A stretch of DNA of 37,502 bases from IMG/VR virus record IMGVR_UViG_3300046512_000059, positions 1 through 37,502 of that record; one strand, 5' to 3'. This document shows, piece by piece, positions 15,720-24,486 of the stretch. A model generated the notes under the pieces. It worked only from the letters and a program-made list of their open reading frames with translations, searched no databases and was not told where the DNA came from. The translations under genes and the position numbers were made by a program. Each line of letters starts with the position of its first letter. Position 1 is the stretch's first letter. The stretch is from a virus.

Positions 15720-15923
15720 ATGACTGGCGAACATCTGATTTACGCAAAGCAAAAAGAACAGGATGAGAAAGACGCCTGGGACATGTATGCAAGCTCGGCC
15801 TTGGGGGCGGTTGTCATGCCGGGCGCTGCGAGGCGTGAAATGGTTGCGCTGGCTGCCGAGTACGCGTCGATGCTGCTCGAAGAGCGCAGGAAGATATTCG
15901 CAGGCTCCACATCTCAAACTTAA
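15720..15923 (+). CDS. Hypothetical protein, 67 aa
   Basis: A short helical, charged protein with no known domain. ACAAGGAG six bases before ATG 15720 supports this start over an ATG at 15702. It lies between two connector genes. The function is unknown. Confidence 0.6.
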   Translation: MTGEHLIYAKQKEQDEKDAWDMYASSALGAVVMPGAARREMVALAAEYASMLLEERRKIFAGSTSQT

Positions 15924-15959
15924 AAACCAACCAATAAGGTTTCTGCATCTGGAGCCACC

Positions 15960-16328
15960 ATGGCCTTCTACGACGAAATGGCCGTGATGGCTCTGGAGAT
16001 GATCACAGAGTTCGGCCAGCCCGTGACCATTAGTAAGACGGAGCCAGGAGAGTACGACCCTGATATCGGGGGCGAGTCGCCTGGCGCCACAATCGTGCAG
16101 ACCGCCCAAGGCATCCTGCTCGACTTCACCGGTCAGGAATTCCAGAACAACAGCCTCATCAAGCAGGGCGACAAGAAATTAAAGATCGCCGCGCAAGGGC
16201 TGGATTGGGTACCGGACCTGCTGAACAAGGTGATCATTCAGGGGCGCACCTGGTCAATCGTGCCGCCGCTGAAAGAGGTGAATCCCGCCGGGACGCCGAT
16301 CCTTTACGAGCTGCAGGTGCGGTCATGA
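15960..16328 (+). CDS. Head closure / head-tail joining protein
   Basis: A 122-residue beta-rich protein (QPVTISKTEPGEYDPDIGG, LLDFTGQEF, VIIQGRTWSIVPP) resembling small head-closure proteins of siphophages. The position between the connector and the HK97 gp10-like gene supports it. The stop overlaps the next ATG. Confidence 0.65.
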   Translation: MAFYDEMAVMALEMITEFGQPVTISKTEPGEYDPDIGGESPGATIVQTAQGILLDFTGQEFQNNSLIKQGDKKLKIAAQGLDWVPDLLNKVIIQGRTWSIVPPLKEVNPAGTPILYELQVRS

Positions 16329-16921
16329 GCCGGGCGGGCGCCGGCCAGTCCGGCAGCTTCGCCCTAAGCCTAGCCGAGTTCGCCGCGCAGACCAGCGAAG
16401 CGATTGATGCCAGTGTGCGCGAGATCATCATCGAGGTCGGCAGCAGCCTGATCCGCATGTCTCCCGTGGGTAATCCGGAGATTTGGGCGCAGAACGCGGT
16501 AGCAACCCAGTACAACAAGGCCGTCGACGACCACAACACCGCGCTGCGCGGCGATCCGGCCAGCCTCACAAAGGGCGGCAGGCTGAAGAAAGGCCGCAAG
16601 CTCAACGACGGCATGGATATCGTTGCACCGGAAGGATATGTCGGCGGCCGCTTCCGCGCGAACTGGCACATTTCCCTCGGAGTGGTCGAAAGCGTCACCT
16701 TCGACGAGGTAGACCCGAGCGGCGCCGAAACCACTGCTGCGCTGGTAGCAGCAATGAGCGACTTCACCGCCGGCCAGATGGCCTACATCATCAACAACTT
16801 GCCCTACGCGATTCCGCTGGAGTTCGGTCATTCGACTCAGGCCCCCGGCGGCATGGTCCGGGTAACCGTGGCTCGCTTTCAGCAGATCGTGCAGGAGGCC
16901 ATCAGGAACAATCAGGTATGA
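16325..16921 (+). CDS. HK97 gp10-like neck/tail-completion protein
   Basis: A 198-residue protein. The N-terminal SLAEFAAQTSEAIDASVREIIIEVGSSLIRMSPV helix and the C-terminal NLPYAIPLEFGHSTQAPGGMVRVTVARF are the two marks of the HK97 gp10 family. It bridges the head-closure protein and the tail terminator. It starts and ends in ATGA overlaps. A basic Gly/Lys insert (GGRLKKGRKL) lies at about residues 80-92. Confidence 0.78.
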   Translation: MSRAGAGQSGSFALSLAEFAAQTSEAIDASVREIIIEVGSSLIRMSPVGNPEIWAQNAVATQYNKAVDDHNTALRGDPASLTKGGRLKKGRKLNDGMDIVAPEGYVGGRFRANWHISLGVVESVTFDEVDPSGAETTAALVAAMSDFTAGQMAYIINNLPYAIPLEFGHSTQAPGGMVRVTVARFQQIVQEAIRNNQV

Positions 16922-17346
16922 GTCACGCACGCGCCCGTCAGGCCATCGAAACGAAGCTGGCCGCATGGTCGGCTGCGCGTCCAATACGAGTGGCCTACTC
17001 GAATCAGCCATTCACGCCAAATCCATCTGAAACTTATCTCCGGGCCTTTCAGCTTCCAGCCAGCACTACCTGTCGGTATCTCGGCGGGGATGCCTACGAA
17101 TACGCCGGTGTTTATCAGATCAGCATCGTCTGTCCATCTGCCCAGGCCATGGCCACCGCAGAGACGCTTGTTGAAGAGCTGACCCAACTCTTTCGCGTAG
17201 ACACGCCACTGGCCCGCAACGGGTTCGATGGCCTCATCACGGAACCAGTAGATCAAGGGCCAACAATCACAGAGTCGGCGACCTACACGGTCCCGGCCAG
17301 CTTCACCTACTCAGGTGTCGCAGACCAACCGCCCGCTGGGGCATAA
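16918..17346 (+). CDS. Tail terminator protein (DUF4128-like)
   Basis: A 142-residue protein that fits phage tail terminators: the RQAIETKLAAWSAARP start with IRVAYSNQPFTPN, a central YAGVYQISIVCPS strand pair, and the AETLVEELTQLFR helix. Such proteins cap the tail tube and join it to the neck. It directly precedes the tail tube gene. A hairpin without U-tract (17351-17364, CCGCC/GGCGG) follows. Confidence 0.75.
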   Translation: MSHARARQAIETKLAAWSAARPIRVAYSNQPFTPNPSETYLRAFQLPASTTCRYLGGDAYEYAGVYQISIVCPSAQAMATAETLVEELTQLFRVDTPLARNGFDGLITEPVDQGPTITESATYTVPASFTYSGVADQPPAGA

Positions 17347-17385
17347 CCTACCGCCGTCAGGCGGGCATTTAAGAGGAAACACACC

Positions 17386-18045
17386 ATGGCCGCACGCTTT
17401 CCGCTGCCGAACGGCGCCGTGCTGGAGATCGCCAGCATTATGGGTTCTGCCGTCGCTTTCACTGCATTGACCAATGCGAAACCGCCGGTCGCTGCCTCAG
17501 TAGGGCACGACATTGAAAACGGCGACGTTTTGCTGGTCAACTCCGGTTGGGCGCTGATCAATGACCGCGCAGTAAAGGCGTCCGGCGTAACCGCCGATGC
17601 TTTTGCGTTGGCTGGTCTCAACACCACCAACACCGACAAATTCACTGTCGGTGCAGGTTCTGGCTCTGTGATCCCGGTGTCCGGATGGACGCAAATCTCG
17701 AAAGTCACTTCTTTCACATCCTCCGGCGGCGAGCAGCAATATCAAACTGTCGGCTACCTGGAAGATGACGACGACAAGCAGTTTCCTACTAACCGCAACC
17801 CGACCACGATCACCATCGTGGTTGAGGATCAGCCGACCGCTCAATACGTCGAGACTGTCGAAGGCTTCGACGACACCAAAGAGCTGGCCGTCGTGCGCAT
17901 GAAGTTGCGTAACGGTGATCAGATCCTCTACCCGGGTTATGTGAGCATCACTCCTGATCCGACGATGGAGCGAAACAACGTCATGACGCGAACCATCAGC
18001 ATCGGGCTTTCGGCTCGATCGCTCCGTTACTTGGCCGGCGCATAA
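17386..18045 (+). CDS. Major tail (tube) protein
   Basis: A 219-residue beta-rich tail tube protein. It begins with RFPLPNGAVLEIASIMG, has a Gly/Ser hinge and a WTQISKVTSFTSSGGEQQYQTV region, and ends in the strand series typical of tube proteins. AGAGGAAA precedes ATG 17386. It stands between tail terminator and tail-assembly chaperone, as usual in siphophages. Confidence 0.85.
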   Translation: MAARFPLPNGAVLEIASIMGSAVAFTALTNAKPPVAASVGHDIENGDVLLVNSGWALINDRAVKASGVTADAFALAGLNTTNTDKFTVGAGSGSVIPVSGWTQISKVTSFTSSGGEQQYQTVGYLEDDDDKQFPTNRNPTTITIVVEDQPTAQYVETVEGFDDTKELAVVRMKLRNGDQILYPGYVSITPDPTMERNNVMTRTISIGLSARSLRYLAGA

Positions 18046-18054
18046 GGATTTCCC

Positions 18055-18435
18055 ATGGCAAAGATCAGGATCGCCCAGAACCCTACGTTCAAGGCTCTCG
18101 TGCACATCCCCATTGTTGGGTGTGAGCCCGAAGCGATCGAGTTTACCTTCAAGTATCGCGACCGACCGGCACTCGCCGCGCTGTTCGACGAGTGGAACCT
18201 GAAGGCGAAGGAAATGCGCGAGGGATTCGGGGAAGGCACCACATTGTCAGAAGTCGTTGCTGCTGAAACCGAGTATCAGGTGCAGCAGATCAAGGATCTG
18301 GTCGCGGGCTGGGGCTTCGATGACAAGTTCGACGACAAGAGCATCCTCGCCCTTGTGAAGTCATGCCAGGGAACTGCTGAAGCGGTGGTGAGTGCCTACC
18401 AGAGCGCATTCAATCAGGCCCGGCTGGGAAACTGA
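18055..18435 (+). CDS. Tail assembly chaperone, short form (G-like)
   Basis: A 126-residue chaperone that coats the tape measure protein while the tail tube forms. It is an acidic, helical protein (FKYRDRPALAALFDEW; C-terminal helices to QARLGN). AAGGA precedes ATG 18055. The last codons contain a GGGAAAC slippery heptamer in the phase needed for -1 frameshifting, which would fuse it to the next reading frame, as lambda G is fused to T. Confidence 0.83.
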   Translation: MAKIRIAQNPTFKALVHIPIVGCEPEAIEFTFKYRDRPALAALFDEWNLKAKEMREGFGEGTTLSEVVAAETEYQVQQIKDLVAGWGFDDKFDDKSILALVKSCQGTAEAVVSAYQSAFNQARLGN

Positions 18436-18477
18436 GGGCAGCAGCCGCAGCGTTGTACGAAAGCGGGCCATCTGCTG
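18426..18477 (+). promoter_or_regulatory. Programmed -1 ribosomal frameshift site
   Basis: G GGA AAC (18426-18432) is split X XXY YYZ relative to the G frame and sits directly before the TGA at 18433. Six bases further on, CAGCAG (18439-18444) can pair with CTGCTG (18472-18477), with CCGC/GCGG stacked inside, giving a stimulatory stem. After the shift, translation continues from 18432 into the DUF1799 frame without a stop. Confidence 0.85.
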
Positions 18478-18758
18478 AGCAGTTGGCAATCCTCGGGCTG
18501 ACGGCTGCCGATTTGTCGGGTGACGATGTAGAGGTCTGGCCATGCAACTGGCCGGCCTTTCTCCTGTTCAACCGAATGTCCACGCAGTGGCGGGTCGGCA
18601 CCGGTGGCGCCATCGGCCTTGATTACAACTGCATCCGCGACGTCGCCGGATTCCTCGGCATCAAGAAAAAGAAACTCGCTGAAATCTTCCCTGACCTTCA
18701 GGCGCTGGAAGGCGAAGCCCTGCGCGTCATGGCGGAGGAAAGGGAAAACAGCCCGTAA
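18432..18758 (+). CDS. T-like extension (DUF1799), made as a G-T fusion by frameshift
   Basis: This frame has no ATG and no ribosome site at its start; the first possible codon is TTG 18453. It adds 108 residues to the 126 of G, giving a 234-residue fusion. The sequence is DUF1799: LYESGPSAEQLAILGL, WPCNWPAFLLFNRMSTQWR, GLDYNCIRDVAGFLG. In lambda the T part brings tape measure to tail tube subunits. The stop is followed within 30 bases by the tape measure gene. Confidence 0.82.
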   Translation: MRAAAAALYESGPSAEQLAILGLTAADLSGDDVEVWPCNWPAFLLFNRMSTQWRVGTGGAIGLDYNCIRDVAGFLGIKKKKLAEIFPDLQALEGEALRVMAEERENSP

Positions 18759-18785
18759 GCACGAGCACTTATTCAAGGTGAGTCG

Positions 18786-21700
18786 ATGAACATTGCAGAA
18801 CTCGGCGTCAAGATCGACTCGGCCGATGCGATCGAGGCCAAAACGAGCCTGGATGAGATGGCGAAGGCCGGCGGCCGGGCCGAGCAGTCCGCCGTTTCGC
18901 TGATGAACGAAATGCAGGCGCTGGAGAAGTCGCTTTCTACCAACGCCAAGACCACACAGGACCTTGCCAAACAGCGCGATGCATTGGCGAAGCTGACCAA
19001 GACCGGCGCCTATGGTGAGGCTGAGGCCGCGAAGATCTCTGCGCAGTTCGACAAGCAACAGGTAGCGCTGGCCAAGTCGACCATGGATGAGCAGAAGGCA
19101 CTGAACAGCCTGTTGGGCGCCATTGACCCGGCCCGCGCCGCACTGGCGAAGCTGGACACCCAGGTTGAGCAACTGGGCAAACATCTGGATGCCGGCCGGA
19201 TCAGCCAGGACGAGTACAACACTGCCCTGAGCAAGATCGACAAGGACTACGACAAACTCAACAAAACCACCACCGGCTTCGACAAGCTGCGCCTCGGCAC
19301 GCGTCAGGCACAGGAAAACGTCGTGCAATTGGGGAATGCGCTTTCATCTGGTGACTGGGGTAGCGGCGTTCGCGCAGTCGCACAATTGGGCGCTGGTGCG
19401 GGTGAGGGAGCGGCGGGACTACTAGCCATTCTTGGCCCACTTGCGTTGGCCACCGCTGCCGTGGGTGGACTGGCATACGCTTTTTATAAGGGCAGCGAGG
19501 AGCAGGACAGCTACAACAAATCGTTGATTCTTACCGGCAACTACGCCGGCGTGAGTGCTGGACAGCTAGGCGATATGGCGCGCCAGGTGAGCGCCACAGT
19601 TGGCACCACCGGCCAAGCAGCAGCCGTGCTGGCTCTGCTGGCCGATAACGGAAAGATCGCCGGCGAGAGCTTCACCGGCATCACCCAAGCCGCCGTGTCG
19701 ATGCAGGAAGCGACAGGCAAGGCAGTGAGCGAGACAGTTGCCGAGTTCTCCAAGCTCGCCGACGACCCGGTCAAGGCGTCTGCCGCGCTGAATGAGCAGT
19801 ACCACTACCTAACCGCTTCGGTTTACTCGCAGATCACCGCGCTGGAGAAGCAGGGCGACCATGCCGGCGCCGTGAAGCTGGCCACCGAGTCGTTCGCTGA
19901 TGCAATCAACGAGCGCACACCGCGAATCCTCGAGAATCTGAGTTTCTGGGAGAAGGGCTACAACGCCGTTGCCCGGGCTGCTGATGGGCTGAAGAATATC
20001 GGGCGCAGCGATATCGGCGCCGATATCGAGCAAGCTCAACGCGACTTGGCGAGTGCTCAGGCAGGCAATGTCGGCCTGTTCCAGAACAAGCAAGAGATGA
20101 TCGATCTCTACCAGAATCGTCTCAATATGCTTGAGGACCAGAAAGCGGCAGAAGCCGATATCGGCAAGTGGCAGGGAGAGCAGGCGAAAGCTCAGGGCGA
20201 TGCCGTCTCCTCAATGGCGAAGGTCGACGCACTCACCAAGTCAGCATGGACGAATGAGCAGAAGCGTACCGATGCGATCAAGGAGTACAAGCGGCAGCTC
20301 GAAGACATCCGCAAGGTAGCACCGAACGACCCGCGCCTGAATCAGGCCGCAATCGACAAGAACCTGGCGAACATCAATGACCAGTTCAAGGACGCGAAAG
20401 CGGCAGGTACTCAGGTCGATCTGACCGGATTCAACAACGCCAAGAACAACCTCGCAGCCATCAGCGAAGAGTACAAAAACGCCCAGAAGGAACTGGACGC
20501 AGCACAGAAGACCGGACTCATTTCTCAAGCCGACTACGCCCTGAAGCGAGAAGCGCTGATCGGCAACGAGCGCGACGAGGTGACCGCGGCCTATGAGGCG
20601 GAGATCGCCGCGCTGGAAGCCGCGAAGGCGAAGAAGACAACCTCTGCTGCGCAAAGCATCCAACTGGACCAGAAGATCGCCGACGCCCGCGCGGGCATGG
20701 TCAAAGCGCAGAAGGACGCGGACAGCCAGCTTGGTGTTCTGGCCACAAATGAGACCGGCCGCCTTGCTCGACAAGAGCGAGCGATCATGACCTACGTTCA
20801 GGCCCTGGCTCAGCAACAGCGAGCGCTGGAACTGGCAGGGCAGCGAGCCGTTCTCGGCGTAGGGCAGGGCGATCGACAGAACGCGCTCAACAACGAGCTG
20901 AACAGCCAGCAGGATCGGTTCGCTCAGCAGTCGCTGGAACTGGCAAATCAGAAGTCCGACCCGTCGCGGAACATGTCGGAGGAGGAGTTCAGCCGGAAAT
21001 CGCAGGCTCTCGCCTACGCGAACAAGGCTGCCACCGACCAAATTCGTCAGAACTACGCAGATGTGGAGGCGGCGCAGGGTGATTGGACCAAGGGCGCGAC
21101 ATCGGCCTGGGCCAACTACTTGGATTCGGCGAGCAACATTGCCGGCCAGACGAAAACTCTGTTCGGCAACGCCTTCAGCTCGATGGAAGACGCGGTCGTC
21201 AACTTCGCCATGACCGGGAAGCTATCGTTCGCCGACTTCACTAAGTCGATTCTGGCGGACATGGCGCGGATCGCGACCCGTCAGGCCAGCTCTGCGCTGC
21301 TGAGCAGCCTCGTCGGCGCTGCCACCAGTTACTTCACGGGCGGTGGTGGCGGGAATGGGCTGGCGGCCGGATCAGCAGGTGCGACGTCGTCGAATCTCGG
21401 CGCGTCCTCGGCGGGCTACTCCAGCAACTACTTCCCGCAAGCGCTCGGCGGCGCCTGGTCGTCCGGCGTGCAAATGTTCGCCAATGGCGGCGCATTCACC
21501 AACAGCATCGTCAGCACACCGACCGCCTTTGGGATGACCGGTGGCCGAGCGGGCGTCATGGGTGAGGCGGGGCCGGAGGCGATCATGCCGCTGACCCGGA
21601 CTTCCAGCGGCAAGCTGGGTGTTCTCGCCGCCGGCGGTGGCTCCGGGACCGCGATCAGCATCAACGCACCGGTCACGGTGGTGACACAGGACCGAGGCTC

Positions 21701-21836
21701 TGAAGGGATGCAGATCGACCAGCAGGCACTGTCGAGAAACCTGCAATCGCAAATGCAGGCCGTGGCCGAGAAAGCCGTCGCTGACTCTTGGCGCGCGGGC
21801 GGTACCAGCTTCAGAAATGCAAATGGGAGGGCCTGA
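18786..21836 (+). CDS. Tail tape measure protein (lambda H-like)
   Basis: A 1016-residue protein whose length sets the tail length. Long coiled coils cover residues about 15-165 and 415-760. A hydrophobic stretch at about 205-240 (GLLAILGPLALATAAVGGLAYAFY) could cross the membrane during DNA entry. The C-terminal part shows the lambda H-family block: FADFTKSILADMARIATRQASSAL, GGAF and GEAGPEAIMPLTR. AAGGTGAG precedes ATG 18786. The stop overlaps gene M. Confidence 0.92.
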   Translation: MNIAELGVKIDSADAIEAKTSLDEMAKAGGRAEQSAVSLMNEMQALEKSLSTNAKTTQDLAKQRDALAKLTKTGAYGEAEAAKISAQFDKQQVALAKSTMDEQKALNSLLGAIDPARAALAKLDTQVEQLGKHLDAGRISQDEYNTALSKIDKDYDKLNKTTTGFDKLRLGTRQAQENVVQLGNALSSGDWGSGVRAVAQLGAGAGEGAAGLLAILGPLALATAAVGGLAYAFYKGSEEQDSYNKSLILTGNYAGVSAGQLGDMARQVSATVGTTGQAAAVLALLADNGKIAGESFTGITQAAVSMQEATGKAVSETVAEFSKLADDPVKASAALNEQYHYLTASVYSQITALEKQGDHAGAVKLATESFADAINERTPRILENLSFWEKGYNAVARAADGLKNIGRSDIGADIEQAQRDLASAQAGNVGLFQNKQEMIDLYQNRLNMLEDQKAAEADIGKWQGEQAKAQGDAVSSMAKVDALTKSAWTNEQKRTDAIKEYKRQLEDIRKVAPNDPRLNQAAIDKNLANINDQFKDAKAAGTQVDLTGFNNAKNNLAAISEEYKNAQKELDAAQKTGLISQADYALKREALIGNERDEVTAAYEAEIAALEAAKAKKTTSAAQSIQLDQKIADARAGMVKAQKDADSQLGVLATNETGRLARQERAIMTYVQALAQQQRALELAGQRAVLGVGQGDRQNALNNELNSQQDRFAQQSLELANQKSDPSRNMSEEEFSRKSQALAYANKAATDQIRQNYADVEAAQGDWTKGATSAWANYLDSASNIAGQTKTLFGNAFSSMEDAVVNFAMTGKLSFADFTKSILADMARIATRQASSALLSSLVGAATSYFTGGGGGNGLAAGSAGATSSNLGASSAGYSSNYFPQALGGAWSSGVQMFANGGAFTNSIVSTPTAFGMTGGRAGVMGEAGPEAIMPLTRTSSGKLGVLAAGGGSGTAISINAPVTVVTQDRGSEGMQIDQQALSRNLQSQMQAVAEKAVADSWRAGGTSFRNANGRA

Positions 21837-22174
21837 TGGCCATCGAGAAATTCACCTGGCCAACCGAGCGCGGGGAAACACCCGATATCAATTATCGGGT
21901 GCGCACCTCGAAGTTCGGCAACGGCTACGCGCAGAACGTCGGCGACGGCCCGAACAACAAAGAGGACTCCTATCCAGTTACGTGCGTCGGCCAGAAGGCC
22001 GTGGTGAAGCAGATCATGGCGTTCCTCGACCGGCACGCCGGGGCAAAGGCGTTTCTCTGGACGACCCCGCTCGGCGAACTCGGACTGTTCACCTGTAAAA
22101 ATCCGGCTCCCACACCAATGGGTGGCGGCGTCTTCAAACTCACCGCCACGTTTGAGCGGGCATTCCGACCATAA
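21836..22174 (+). CDS. Minor tail protein M-like
   Basis: A 112-residue protein of the lambda M family (phage_min_tail): VRTSKFGNGYAQNVGDGPNN, a central helix, FLWTTPLGELGLFTC and the TATFERAF end. It is a component of the tail tip, joining tape measure to the L/J hub. ATG 21836 overlaps the tape measure stop; the ribosome site is GGGAGG. Confidence 0.87.
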   Translation: MAIEKFTWPTERGETPDINYRVRTSKFGNGYAQNVGDGPNNKEDSYPVTCVGQKAVVKQIMAFLDRHAGAKAFLWTTPLGELGLFTCKNPAPTPMGGGVFKLTATFERAFRP

Positions 22175-22183
22175 GGGGCAAAC

Positions 22184-22933
22184 ATGCCGCTGATCAGTGA
22201 CATTCAGGTGCTTGAGCCTGGCAGCGAAGTGCTGCTCTTTGAGTTGGACGGCACGGAGTACGGCGCGGACGTGCTGCGCTTCCATGGGCACGCGATCCCG
22301 CACACCACGGCCGAGCTGATCGCCTCCGGCGACAATGTCGACCAACTGCCGGCGAAGGCCATCTACTGGCAGGGCAACGAGTACAGCGCCTGGCCAATGC
22401 AGATCGAAGGCATAGAGGCGAACGGGGATGGTACTGCGGTTCGACCGACGCTGTCGGTGGGCAACGTCAACGGGCGCATCACCGCGCTCTGTCTGGCGTT
22501 CGAAGATCTGCTCGAATTCAAGCTGACGATGCGCCACACGCTGGGCACGTACCTGGACGCGACGAACTTCCCGGCCGGCAACCCAACTGCGGATCCGACC
22601 CAGGAGACGATCGAGGTCTGGTACATCGACCAGAAAACGAACGAGGACGGGGAGAATGTCAGTTGGGAGTTGGCCAGCCCGGGCGACGTCGGTAACGAGT
22701 CCATCGGCCGGCAGGCTACGACGCTTTGTCACTGGGCGCTGACGGGGGGATACAGAGGCCCAGACTGCCAGTACACAGGCCCCTATTTCGATATGGAAGG
22801 TAATCCCACGGACAACCCAGAGAAAGACCAGTGCAACGCACTGCTTACCACTGGCTGCGAGTGTCGGTTCGGGGCAGGAAATCCTTTAAATTTTGGTGGG
22901 TTTCCTGCGGTGAGTTTGATCGCAAGGAGCTGA
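22184..22933 (+). CDS. Minor tail protein L-like, Cys-rich tail-tip protein
   Basis: A 249-residue tail-tip protein like lambda L. Its C-terminal domain carries C182, C195, C217 and C225 (also C227), the spacing of the cysteines that hold a [4Fe-4S] cluster in lambda L. The ending NPLNFGGFPAVSLI is typical of the family, so the gene is complete and not interrupted by the HNH gene that follows. AAGGGGC precedes ATG 22184. Confidence 0.88.
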   Translation: MPLISDIQVLEPGSEVLLFELDGTEYGADVLRFHGHAIPHTTAELIASGDNVDQLPAKAIYWQGNEYSAWPMQIEGIEANGDGTAVRPTLSVGNVNGRITALCLAFEDLLEFKLTMRHTLGTYLDATNFPAGNPTADPTQETIEVWYIDQKTNEDGENVSWELASPGDVGNESIGRQATTLCHWALTGGYRGPDCQYTGPYFDMEGNPTDNPEKDQCNALLTTGCECRFGAGNPLNFGGFPAVSLIARS

Positions 22934-22945
22934 TAGAATAGGCCT

Positions 22946-22996
22946 GTGCGGCTAGGTTGATCCCCGAAAAGCCGGCCCCTAACCGGCCTGCCGCAC
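22946..22996 (+). other. Structured leader before the HNH gene
   Basis: GTGCGGC (22946-22952) pairs with GCCGCAC (22990-22996), and inside it GCCGG (22971-22975) pairs with CCGGC (22983-22987). The element fills the space between gene L and the HNH gene, 37 bases before its ATG. No U-tract follows. It could limit translation of the nuclease from late mRNA. Confidence 0.5.
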
Positions 22997-23032
22997 TCCA
23001 TTAGTTAGGAATTCATACTGTAGGGGTGTGAA

Positions 23033-23656
23033 ATGAAAGGCAAAAAGACAGACCTGCTCGGCAGGTTGTTCGGCCGCTTGACTGTGACTGAAGAGTCGCC
23101 ATCCGTAGGGCGCAAAGCGCACTGGGTGTGCCGCTGTGAATGCGGAACCGTCAAGGTTGTTGGCGCGGATGCTTTAATCAGAGGGGCCACACTTTCATGC
23201 GGCTGCCTAAAGAAAGAACTTGCTACGACGCATGGGCTGTTTGGTCATGAGCTTTATCAGACCTGAGCCAATATGCGAGATCGATGCGAGAACGAAAAAT
23301 GCAAAGATTTTCCAAACTACGGGGCTCGCGGCATACGCGTATGCGATGAGTGGAAAGCTTTCGCTGTGTTCGTCAGTGACATGGGCCCGCGGCCAAAAGG
23401 GCACACCATTGAGCGTGTTGATGGAAGCATGGGGTATTCGCCAGGCAATTGTGTTTGGGCAACAACGCAAACACAGAACAGAAACAAAAGGACGAACCTA
23501 ACGCTGCGTCTTGGTGATACCGAAATGTGCGCCAGTAGGTGGGCAGAGCAAACAGGAATACCGCTGCACGTTATCTGCGAGCGGAAAGCTATCGGATGGT
23601 CTGACGAGGATGCGGTGACGAAATCCGTCAGGCGCTATACCAAGAAAACAGCATAA
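23033..23656 (+). pseudogene. HNH homing-type endonuclease gene broken by one in-frame stop
   Basis: One frame of 208 codons runs through 23033-23656 with a single TGA at 23264-23266. The first part (77 aa) has a zinc-ribbon-like region, CRCECGTVKVV and SCGCLKKE. The second (127 aa from ATG 23273) has the nuclease region: NYGARGIRVCDEW, GPRPKGHTIERVDGSMGYSPGNCVWAT and a C-terminal helix-turn-helix-like tail. In related proteins the residues are LYxTWxNMRxRC, so TGA stands where TGG (Trp) is expected. Either a recent nonsense mutation or, less likely, read-through. The gene sits between L and K, which are contiguous in lambda, so it is an insertion by a free-standing homing nuclease. A terminator follows. 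Confidence 0.8.
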
Positions 23657-23660
23657 CAAA

Positions 23661-23681
23661 GGGCGCTTAGGCGCCCTTTTT
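23661..23681 (+). terminator. Intrinsic terminator after the HNH gene
   Basis: GGGCGC (23661-23666), loop TTAG, GCGCCC (23671-23676), then TTTTTATT. It lies between the HNH gene and the K-like gene, in the path of late transcription. Confidence 0.82.
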
Positions 23682-23696
23682 ATTGGACTCATAAAA

Positions 23697-24461
23697 ATGC
23701 AGAAGAACCTCCTCAAGGCATTTACCGATCACGCTGCAGAAGCGTATCCGAATGAAGCGTGCGGGCTTGTGGTTCGTGACGGCAGGTCGCGGAGATACAT
23801 CAGGTGCACGAACGCGGCCAAGGACAGGTCTGAGCAGTTCAGTATTCCACCGGAGGAGTACGCGGCGGCTGAGGATATTGGGGAAGTCCTTGGGGTATTT
23901 CACAGCCACCCGGACGCGACGAGCCGACCTTCTCCGGCAGACCTTGCCATGTGCTGCGCTACGGCTTTGCCATGGTGGATTCTCAGCTGGCCTGAAGGAG
24001 ACTTCAGGGAAGTGCTGCCGGAGCCGCTAACTCCGCTGCTCAAGCGCCCATTCGTCCACGGCGCCTGGGACTGCTGGCAGGTGTGCGCCGATTGGTACAA
24101 GCGCGAGTGGGGGCTGGAGTTCGAAGCTTTCAAGCGTGCCGATGGCTGGTGGGAGAGCAAGGACAGCACCAGTCTTTACGAGGCGAACTACGAGGCCGCC
24201 GGCTTCTACCGCGTCGACCAACCACAGCGTGGCGACATGATCGTGATGGAAGTTGGGCGCACGGTTTACCCGAACCATGCTGGGATCTTTCTCGGCACTG
24301 ATCCCGCGCTGCCAGGTGAGGAGGCTGCGACGTTCGGCCCCGGGCCGTTCCTGCTCCACCACCTGTACGGCAGGCCGTCAGAGGTCATAGTTTTTGGTGG
24401 CCCTTGGCTGGATAGAACTCGCCTGATTCTCAGGCACAGAAATGCAAAGCCGGCAAAATGA
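23697..24461 (+). CDS. Tail assembly protein K-like: JAB plus NlpC/P60 domains
   Basis: A 254-residue protein with two peptidase-like domains as in lambda K. The JAB/MPN part has HSHPD at residues 69-73 followed by SRPSPAD. The NlpC/P60 part has the catalytic Cys at 126 (GAWDCWQV) and His at 194 (YPNHAGIF). It is thought to process peptidoglycan or the tail tip during assembly or entry. No good ribosome site stands before ATG 23697; the terminator hairpin ends only 15 bases upstream. Confidence 0.88.
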   Translation: MQKNLLKAFTDHAAEAYPNEACGLVVRDGRSRRYIRCTNAAKDRSEQFSIPPEEYAAAEDIGEVLGVFHSHPDATSRPSPADLAMCCATALPWWILSWPEGDFREVLPEPLTPLLKRPFVHGAWDCWQVCADWYKREWGLEFEAFKRADGWWESKDSTSLYEANYEAAGFYRVDQPQRGDMIVMEVGRTVYPNHAGIFLGTDPALPGEEAATFGPGPFLLHHLYGRPSEVIVFGGPWLDRTRLILRHRNAKPAK

Positions 24462-24486
24462 CGCGGCACGGCCGCAGGAGTTACAA

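Noticed and set aside
18453-18758. DUF1799 frame as an independent gene starting at TTG 18453
   Set aside because: There is no ribosome site, and a perfect in-phase slip heptamer lies just upstream; a frameshift fusion explains it better.
22934-23696. HNH region as a group I intron interrupting a tail gene
   Set aside because: Gene L ends with its normal family C-terminus and K begins with a normal start, so nothing would be spliced; the insert is intergenic.
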